A stretch of DNA of 20,930 nt from Gemmatimonadota bacterium (GTDB lineage Bacteria > Gemmatimonadota > Gemmatimonadetes > Gemmatimonadales > GWC2-71-9), in NCBI GenBank assembly GCA_022573095.1, contig JACZUR010000007.1, forward strand, positions 1 to 20,930. The letters run 5' to 3'. Each line of letters opens with the position of its first letter. Position 1 is the stretch's first letter. Shown piece after piece: positions 16,002 to 20,930 of the stretch. The translations under genes and the position numbers were made by a program. Below the pieces are notes generated by a model. That model worked only from the letters and a program-made list of their open reading frames with translations, ran no database searches and was not told where the DNA came from.

Positions 16002-17810
16002 CTAGCGAGTCCGTCCCGTGAGGATTCCCGCTCGTAGTTCGCGCGCTTCGGCAGAAGCAGTGGGATCTTCATAGATCTCAACCCGAGAGACCTCTGAGAA
16101 AGCGAGCACCGCTTGCAACGTGAGCGTTTCAGAGCCGCGCCTGACGACGACTTCGTATCCGGTTCCCGCGGCCTCGTCATTGAACCTGGCCTGGAATCGC
16201 CGAACATACCCGAGATCTTCAACGCGAATGCCGCCGATACGGAGCAATCGGTCCCCCGATTCCACACCGGCGGCGGCGGCTGGGCTACCCGGCGTTATGC
16301 CGGTTATCAGCACGCCTTCATCGTCTTCGTCAAGAGAGATACCAAGCCGCGGCACGAGGGTAGTCGTCCGTTCTATGGATAGACCAATCGTCTCGAAGAC
16401 TTCCTCGTACGGATACTCCTCGCGACCATCTATGAATCGTTCGTAAAAGTCTTCAAACCGGCGACCCCCCGTGACGTTTCTAACGGCGCGCCACCACTGC
16501 TCATTAGTGAAACCACTCCCCTGTTTGTATGTAGTGTGGTAGATCTCCCGCATCACATCGTCGAGCGATTTTCGGTTGTCGGTCATGTTCCGGATCGCAA
16601 CGTCGAGCATCAGACCTGCAAGCGAGCCTTTGTCGTAATAGATGTATTCGGTCCCGTCAGTCGGCCCAATCCAGGTCGACAGGGACGCATCCTCCAGTGC
16701 AACCGCCGGCGTGCTCATAACGTTGGAGATCTTTCCAGACGTAATCTGGTAGAAGAGTTGTCGCGGCATTATTCCGCTCCGAACCATCACCAGGTTGGCG
16801 TAATAATCCGTAATTCCTTCGCTGATCCAGAGCAGCTCCGTTGGTTGCGCGGTACCGTAATCGTACGGCACCATCTGCTGGGGTCGTAACCGTTTCACGT
16901 TCCAGGCATGGAACATCTCATGAGCCGTAATCAGGGGCAGCACGGGGCTTCCCATAAACTGGTTCGCATAGATTCCCACATGTGAATTCTGGTGTTCCAG
17001 TGCGCTCCCGCCAGGTAAGTCCGGTCTGAATACGATCAGCGTCGTATAGGTTTCCCAGGGAATTTCCCCAAAGACCGCGGCCTGGGGAGGAACCATGAGT
17101 TCGATTTGGCGCCAGAGGGTCTCACGACTCTCGCCCACCATTGCTCCTTCAGGATAGGTAGCCAGGCGGTACAACTTGTCGTCAAATTCCAAGCTGTCGT
17201 AGTCAAACCGCCCGATGAAGACAGGCATATCTACGAGGTCGTGGAAATTCTCCTCTGCAAAAGTTCGAGGAGTACCAGTTGAGTGCATTCCGGTAGCAAC
17301 GAGCCAATCGTCTTCGGTATTGACGGTTACTTGCGCGGAAAACTGTAAGTCTGAATCCTCCGGGTATAGAAAAACGTTTGTCCCGTTGAAGAACGCGAAG
17401 TCAGGCTCCAACCATGTCATGCCGTTGTCGAGTGTGTCTGCGAGAAAATCGAAACTTACGGTCACAACCCCCGGACCTACTGGAGAGATTCTCCAGGTAT
17501 CGAAGTCGACCATGTCCCACTGTACATCCCTACCCCCGGATGTAACCTCAAAATCAGCTACATAACGCGCGAAATTCGAGATTTCGTAGGAACCGGGCGT
17601 CCAAATAGGGAGAGACAGCCTTACGGGCCTTTCGCTGTCAGTCCGAAACGACATGGAGACGTGCAATCGCCCGTTTCGGGCATTCTCCGCGTTGTAGGTC
17701 ACATCATAGCGTACATCCGTTATCGACACTTCCAATGACTGCTGGTTGAGAGTTCCTGGCGAGAACAGCGCCAACAACAGAGTTCCTAAGAGTTTGAACT
17801 TATTCGTCAT
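16002..17810 (-). CDS. Secreted M61-family (glycyl aminopeptidase-like) metallopeptidase with C-terminal PDZ domain
   Basis: A 602-residue protein with an N-terminal signal peptide (MTNKFKLLGTLLLALFSPGT). The N-terminal beta domain of M61 peptidases is evident in LSLPIWTPGSYEISNFARYV and WDMVDFDTWRI. The catalytic domain carries the zinc motif HEMFHAWNVKRLRP near residue 300 (HExxH) and the third ligand in WISEGITDYYANLVMVRSG near residue 328. The C-terminal PDZ domain (about 510-580) shows GVLITGITPGSPAAAAGVES and GDRLLRIGGIRVEDL, with the carboxylate-binding loop at LGISL. M61 enzymes are aminopeptidases with a preference for N-terminal Gly or Ala; this one would act in the periplasm or outside. 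Its length is normal for the PDZ-bearing subfamily. It is divergent from the lipoprotein gene and about 270 bp upstream of the permease, so shared transcription is uncertain. Confidence 0.9.
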   Translation of the reverse strand: MTNKFKLLGTLLLALFSPGTLNQQSLEVSITDVRYDVTYNAENARNGRLHVSMSFRTDSERPVRLSLPIWTPGSYEISNFARYVADFEVTSGGRDVQWDMVDFDTWRISPVGPGVVTVSFDFLADTLDNGMTWLEPDFAFFNGTNVFLYPEDSDLQFSAQVTVNTEDDWLVATGMHSTGTPRTFAEENFHDLVDMPVFIGRFDYDSLEFDDKLYRLATYPEGAMVGESRETLWRQIELMVPPQAAVFGEIPWETYTTLIVFRPDLPGGSALEHQNSHVGIYANQFMGSPVLPLITAHEMFHAWNVKRLRPQQMVPYDYGTAQPTELLWISEGITDYYANLVMVRSGIMPRQLFYQITSGKISNVMSTPAVALEDASLSTWIGPTDGTEYIYYDKGSLAGLMLDVAIRNMTDNRKSLDDVMREIYHTTYKQGSGFTNEQWWRAVRNVTGGRRFEDFYERFIDGREEYPYEEVFETIGLSIERTTTLVPRLGISLDEDDEGVLITGITPGSPAAAAGVESGDRLLRIGGIRVEDLGYVRRFQARFNDEAAGTGYEVVVRRGSETLTLQAVLAFSEVSRVEIYEDPTASAEARELRAGILTGRTR

Positions 17811-18068
17811 CTACCTATTTCCTTGATCCGTGAAAAAGTGCTCGTTTGCGTCTTCTATACCGTGGAGTCGCCGCTTTGTTGCCAGCGTGAGACATCGGGA
17901 ATCCGGAACTCTTCCATGAATCGTACACACCGGTACGTGAAGCGTCAGGCGGTGCTCGCACATCGAGCTGCCTCTGGTCGGGAACTTGCGGTCCCGGCCG
18001 GACTATTAAGACGAACGCGGTAAGATCTTGGCGGTACGGGCCGCACACGAAGGGACTTTATCAATCAC
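17811..18068. promoter_or_regulatory. Divergent intergenic region with a hairpin on the rightward transcript
   Basis: The 258 bases between the M61 gene (minus) and the lipoprotein gene (plus) must hold promoters for both. No convincing promoter hexamers were found. A stem of about 11 pairs with two G-U wobbles can form between 17973-17983 and 17992-18002 (TCTGGTCGGGA with TCCCGGCCGGA), with an 8-base loop. The G-U pairs favour folding of the plus-strand RNA, placing it in the 5' leader of the lipoprotein if transcription starts upstream. There is no following T run. Confidence 0.35.
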
Positions 18069-18632
18069 ATGCCGGTCCTCTCTCACTCAATATCGAGATT
18101 GTCTCTACTGGCAACTATCGGTACTACGGCTTTGGTCGGTGCGTGTTCGGACCCGGCACCTCGAGAGCCTCCATCTTTCAGACTGGATATCTCCGGACCC
18201 ATAACTAAACGGCTTCAGGGCGACGTTGCCGTCTTCGGCGTGGACACAAACGAAACGCGCGGCACGATTACCTGGATACTGACTCTAAGCGTGGAAGGCG
18301 AAAACGGTGTTGAGGGAGTCGACTTACTGATGCCGGGGTTAGGTCCTCGTGAGGGTTCGTTTCGCATCGGCCACATCGATGGCCCCACATCACTGCGAGG
18401 CGGTGAAGTAGGTGCTGTCTTGGCTCTGGACGCGACGGACGGAATAACGAGGTTTGAAGGAACATCGGACTCCGGGCTATTGACTGTATTAGTAGACTCG
18501 GTCGACGCAATGGTAGGGAGCTTCAACCTCACTGCTTCGGGGGTGCTGTTCTCGGCAACGAGCGCCAGTATGGTTCGAATCCAAGTTTCAGGTGATTTTA
18601 GGGCTGTCCCCGGAGAGATCGTAGCCCCTTAG
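18069..18632 (+). CDS. Predicted lipoprotein of unknown function
   Basis: A 187-residue protein with a lipoprotein signal peptide: a positive, hydrophobic N-terminus and the lipobox LVGAC, Cys26 being the expected lipidated residue, followed by SDPAPREPPS. The mature part looks all-beta: FRLDISGPITKRLQGDVAVF, TITWILTLSVEG, DLLMPGLGPREGSFRIGHID, FEGTSDSGLLTVLVDS, VGSFNLTASGVLFSA. The arrangement (GxFxL.ASG..) resembles small beta-sandwich lipoproteins seen in Gemmatimonadota and related groups, but no named family is recognised. It lies 77 bases before the M20 peptidase on the same strand and may share its transcript. The ATG at 18069 has only a poorly spaced AAGGGA upstream, so the start is a little uncertain, though the signal peptide supports it. 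Confidence 0.68.
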   Translation: MPVLSHSISRLSLLATIGTTALVGACSDPAPREPPSFRLDISGPITKRLQGDVAVFGVDTNETRGTITWILTLSVEGENGVEGVDLLMPGLGPREGSFRIGHIDGPTSLRGGEVGAVLALDATDGITRFEGTSDSGLLTVLVDSVDAMVGSFNLTASGVLFSATSASMVRIQVSGDFRAVPGEIVAP

Positions 18633-18709
18633 TTCAGCAGCAAATTTGCCCACGCCAGATCTGTGCATACCTTCAATGCTCGGTACATCAAACCGGGTCT
18701 GGAGTTGTC

Positions 18710-20053
18710 ATGAGTCTACCCTTTTCGCGGTGCGTGGACGCTTCGATACGCACCTCAACCCTGGTACTGCTGTTTGTCGCGATCTTCACGGTCTCCCCAG
18801 CCGCCTCCCAATCCAGAATCTCAGACGTTGAACAGGAAATTGTCGAGTACATAGAAGCCAATGTGGATGGCGCTATCGATCTGCTAGAACGTACGGTCAA
18901 CATAAACAGCGGAACCATGAACTTTGCCGGTGTGCGTGAAGTCGGGCACATCTTTCGAGCCGAGTTGGACCAACTTGGTTTCACAACTCGGTGGATAGAC
19001 GGAGCTCCTTTCGAACGAGCCGGCCATCTCATTGCCGAACGCCGGGGATCCGGACCTGGCATCCTCCTGATTGGCCATCTCGACACAGTGTTCGAGGAGG
19101 ACAGCCCATTTCAACGATTCGAGCGACTATCCGATTCCGTCGTCCGAGGCCCCGGTGTTATCGATATGAAGGGTGGCAACGTAATCATCGTGCTAGCGCT
19201 ACAATCGCTGCAATCGGTCGGGCTCCTCGAGGACTTGAACATTGCGGTGGTGTTACACGGCGACGAAGAGCAAAGTGGAGCACCTCTCAGTCTCGCCAGG
19301 CAGACGTTGGTGCAGCTGGCTCAAACGGCCGACGTTGCGATCGGCTTTGAAGACGGAGACGGCAACCCCGAAACGGCGGTCATTGCAAGACGTGGATTCA
19401 CTGGATGGCAGCTCAACGTCCGGGGACGCAGGGCCCATTCGTCCTTGGTGTTTAGCGACGACATCGGATTCGGCGCGGTTTATGAGAGTGCGCGCATATT
19501 GAACGATTTTCGTGAACAGCTCGTTGGAGAGAGATATCTCACTTTCAATCCCGGAATTATCGTGGGCGGTACCACGATCGACTTTGATTTAGAGCAGAGT
19601 CGGGCATCAGCTTTTGGCAAAACCAATGTGATCGCCGAAAGCACCACAGTCGCCGGGGATCTGCGCACGATCTCGAGAGAGCAGTTGGAGAGTGCGAAGA
19701 CTCGAATGCGGGCTATCGTATCACAAAACCTTAGCCACACTTCCGCCGAGATTGTTTTCGAAGACTTGTATCCGCCCATGGCTCCCACGGACGGGAACCA
19801 ACAGCTCCTGACAATGGTCGATCAGGTAAGTAGAGATCTCGGATATGGCCCGGTCGAGGCAGTTGACCCGGGAGCTGCCGGAGCTGCCGACATTTCGTTC
19901 GTCGCAGACCATGTCGAGATGGCAATCGACGGGCTTGGGCTGATGGGCGATGGCGGCCACACGCTGAGTGAAACGGCGGACCTGCGAACTCTGCCGATGC
20001 AGGCCAAGCGAGCTGCCATACTCATTCACCGACTAAGTCGCGATAACAATTGA
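18710..20053 (+). CDS. Secreted M20-family zinc metallopeptidase (glutamate carboxypeptidase-like)
   Basis: A 447-residue M20 peptidase with a signal peptide at 1-34 (STLVLLFVAIFTVSPAASQ). Metal-binding and catalytic residues are clear: LIGHLDTVF (His123, catalytic Asp125), GPGVIDMKGG (Asp152, bridging), LHGDEEQSG (Glu186-Glu187), FEDGDG (Glu214) and GDGGHTLSE (His417). The order and spacing match carboxypeptidase G2-type enzymes, which remove C-terminal glutamate or other amino acids. The lid/dimerisation domain lies at about 225-345 and includes GRRAHSS with His242. A periplasmic or extracellular hydrolase of peptides or N-acyl amino acids is expected; the substrate is not known. The ATG at 18710 follows GGAG (18701-18704) with a 5-base spacer. 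A nested inverted repeat starts 33 bases after the stop. Confidence 0.92.
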   Translation: MSLPFSRCVDASIRTSTLVLLFVAIFTVSPAASQSRISDVEQEIVEYIEANVDGAIDLLERTVNINSGTMNFAGVREVGHIFRAELDQLGFTTRWIDGAPFERAGHLIAERRGSGPGILLIGHLDTVFEEDSPFQRFERLSDSVVRGPGVIDMKGGNVIIVLALQSLQSVGLLEDLNIAVVLHGDEEQSGAPLSLARQTLVQLAQTADVAIGFEDGDGNPETAVIARRGFTGWQLNVRGRRAHSSLVFSDDIGFGAVYESARILNDFREQLVGERYLTFNPGIIVGGTTIDFDLEQSRASAFGKTNVIAESTTVAGDLRTISREQLESAKTRMRAIVSQNLSHTSAEIVFEDLYPPMAPTDGNQQLLTMVDQVSRDLGYGPVEAVDPGAAGAADISFVADHVEMAIDGLGLMGDGGHTLSETADLRTLPMQAKRAAILIHRLSRDNN

Positions 20054-20085
20054 CCAACCGACCCTAGTCCCGCGGCGCCCTGAGT

Positions 20086-20131
20086 GACCGCGCCTGAGAG
20101 GGTCTCGCAGACCGTGAACCCAGGCGCGGTC
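20086..20131. repeat. Nested inverted repeat after the M20 gene, possible terminator or structured RNA
   Basis: GACCGCGCCTG (20086-20096) is perfectly complementary to CAGGCGCGGTC (20121-20131), an 11-bp GC-rich stem. Inside its loop, GGTCT (20101-20105) and AGACC (20109-20113) form a second perfect stem around CGC. The structure begins 33 bases after the stop of the M20 gene. The position suits 3' end formation or RNA protection, but no T run follows, so a classical intrinsic terminator is not shown. Confidence 0.6.
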
Positions 20132-20158
20132 GACTCGCCGCCAGTTATGACTCTACCG

Positions 20159-20473
20159 TCACAACAACACCCACTGCGTGAGGCCAAAGAGCGTCAGCAG
20201 CCCCAGTGTGAGTACGGTCCACTTCGCCGTGCGTGCGCTACGCGACCTCCGTTTGCTACGGCTCCACTCGGCCATATAGTAGCTTGCGCGATGTGATGGC
20301 GGGTTGTTGCATCGAACTGCGGGTTGAGAACCAGGATACCTGGCAGGTTGGGCTCGGTCTGATAGCTCCAGAGGCGTCACACCCTGAAGATCACCGATCA
20401 ACTGGTCAACGACATTCGTTTCCCAGTTCGGCCCGGTTTTCGTGCGGATCATCATATCCAGCGTTTCCTCCAA
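20159..20473 (-). CDS. Doubtful small protein with a C-terminal membrane segment
   Basis: An open frame of 104 codons starting at TTG, with no recognised family. The last 20 residues (WTVLTLGLLTLFGLTQWVLL) form a good membrane helix directly preceded by a strongly basic stretch (SRSKRRSRSARTAK), which would suit a tail-anchored protein or the short form starting at the internal ATG near MAEWSRSKRRS (about 38 residues). The N-terminal part has no clear pattern, and the middle is proline-rich with no family-like sequence. There is no evident ribosome site before the TTG. The third codon positions are moderately GC-rich, as in the neighbours, so coding is possible but unproven. It may equally be a chance frame. 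Confidence 0.3.
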   Translation of the reverse strand: MEETLDMMIRTKTGPNWETNVVDQLIGDLQGVTPLELSDRAQPARYPGSQPAVRCNNPPSHRASYYMAEWSRSKRRSRSARTAKWTVLTLGLLTLFGLTQWVLL

Positions 20474-20609
20474 CGCTGAATGATCAGGACACCGCCGACG
20501 TTACCTCAGCGGGCTAACTTGCGCCCAAACTAACGGACTGCGATCGCCTTAACTGTGATCTAGCACACATTACGAGAAGAGCTGTCACGTGTGCGGATTC
20601 CCAGAACGC

Positions 20610-20924
20610 TCACCCCGGCTCCGTGACGACCGCATTGCCGAAGGCCAGCACTTCCGCGGCGCCACCCATCACGTATGCCGTTGTGAAACGCATATCCGTT
20701 ACGGCATTCGCCCCAAGTTGCTCCGCCTCCGCAGCCATTCTGTCGAGGGCCTGTTCGCGGGCCTCACCCATCATCTTTGTGTACTCTTCTATCTCGCCTC
20801 CAATTATGTGCTTTAACACTGCAAGTATGTCGCGTCCTGCGTGTCTCGCTCTTATCGTGTTTCCACGCACCAGACCCAGGGTCTTGACGACTCTTTGGCC
20901 GGCTATGGAAGATGCTGGAGTCAT
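20610..20924 (-). CDS. YbjQ / UPF0145 family protein
   Basis: A small protein of about 104 residues with the YbjQ (UPF0145, heavy-metal-binding-like) pattern. It reads SIAGQRVVKTLGLVRGNTIR, GRDILAVLKHIIGGEIEEYT, then EQALDRMAAEAEQLGANAVT, DMRFTTAYVMGGAAEVLAFG and NAVV. The family forms ring-like oligomers of unclear function; a metal role was proposed from a domain name only. The ATG at 20924-20922 is the first visible start, but the frame stays open to the edge of the window, so a few N-terminal residues may lie outside (family members often begin with a strand such as IITTT). It is cytoplasmic, with no signal peptide. Confidence 0.85.
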   Translation of the reverse strand: MTPASSIAGQRVVKTLGLVRGNTIRARHAGRDILAVLKHIIGGEIEEYTKMMGEAREQALDRMAAEAEQLGANAVTDMRFTTAYVMGGAAEVLAFGNAVVTEPG

Positions 20925-20930
20925 TATAAT

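Larger units (their letters stand above)
20054..20609. other. Gene-poor stretch between the M20 and YbjQ genes
   Basis: This 556-base stretch holds no gene of a recognised family. It contains a nested inverted repeat just after the M20 gene and one doubtful minus-strand ORF with a C-terminal hydrophobic segment. Bases 20474-20609 show nothing I can name; part of it would be downstream of the YbjQ gene on the minus strand. No clear terminator with a T run was found. Confidence 0.5.

Overview
The window reads as ordinary chromosomal DNA from a Gram-negative bacterium, with a likely artificial or recombinant join near its left end. Several secreted proteins (an outer-membrane barrel, a lipoprotein, signal-peptide-bearing M61 and M20 peptidases) imply a periplasm and outer membrane. 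An orphan duplicated MacB/FtsX-type permease of the ADOP type, together with the moderately high GC and the mix of genes, suggests Acidobacteriota or Gemmatimonadota or a neighbour. That placement is an inference at low-to-moderate confidence. No rRNA, tRNA, CRISPR array, transposase or phage gene was seen.

Layout. (1) Positions 1-845, minus strand: the N-terminal part of one glycosyltransferase running off the left edge, preceded by the C-terminal part of a second glycosyltransferase. This looks like a surface-polysaccharide locus. (2) Around 815-850 the second glycosyltransferase loses its N-terminus exactly where a plus-strand DUF255/YyaL-type gene begins without its thioredoxin domain. 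Two unrelated truncated genes meet head to head, so this is a breakpoint or an assembly/amplification chimera. (3) Positions 795-5793, plus strand: truncated DUF255 protein, an iodotyrosine-deiodinase-like flavoprotein, then the ergothioneine pair egtB-egtD. (4) Positions 5800-10252, minus strand: carB and carA in the order carA-carB, convergent with egtD with only 6 bp between them. carA appears to start at a non-canonical AUA codon behind a strong Shine-Dalgarno sequence. (5) Positions 10405-11888, plus strand: a DUF4442 hotdog-fold protein overlapping a nitronate monooxygenase-like flavoprotein. (6) Positions 11901-17810, minus strand: an outer-membrane barrel protein, a Spy/LTXXQ-like periplasmic protein, the orphan permease and an M61 peptidase with a PDZ domain. 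(7) Positions 18069-20053, plus strand: a lipoprotein and an M20 peptidase, followed by a nested inverted repeat. (8) Positions 20054-20609 are gene-poor with one doubtful small membrane-protein ORF, and a YbjQ/UPF0145 protein lies at the right edge on the minus strand.

How the genes fit together. EgtB and EgtD supply ergothioneine chemistry (histidine trimethylation, then C-S bond formation). CarA and CarB form the glutamine-dependent carbamoyl-phosphate synthetase. The other genes are mostly cell-envelope and peptide-degradation functions with no single pathway linking them. I do not see a clear undescribed multi-gene system. The points most worth a second look are the head-to-head breakpoint, the conserved halotyrosine-binding triad in the deiodinase-like protein, the AUA start of carA, and the nested inverted repeat after the M20 gene.
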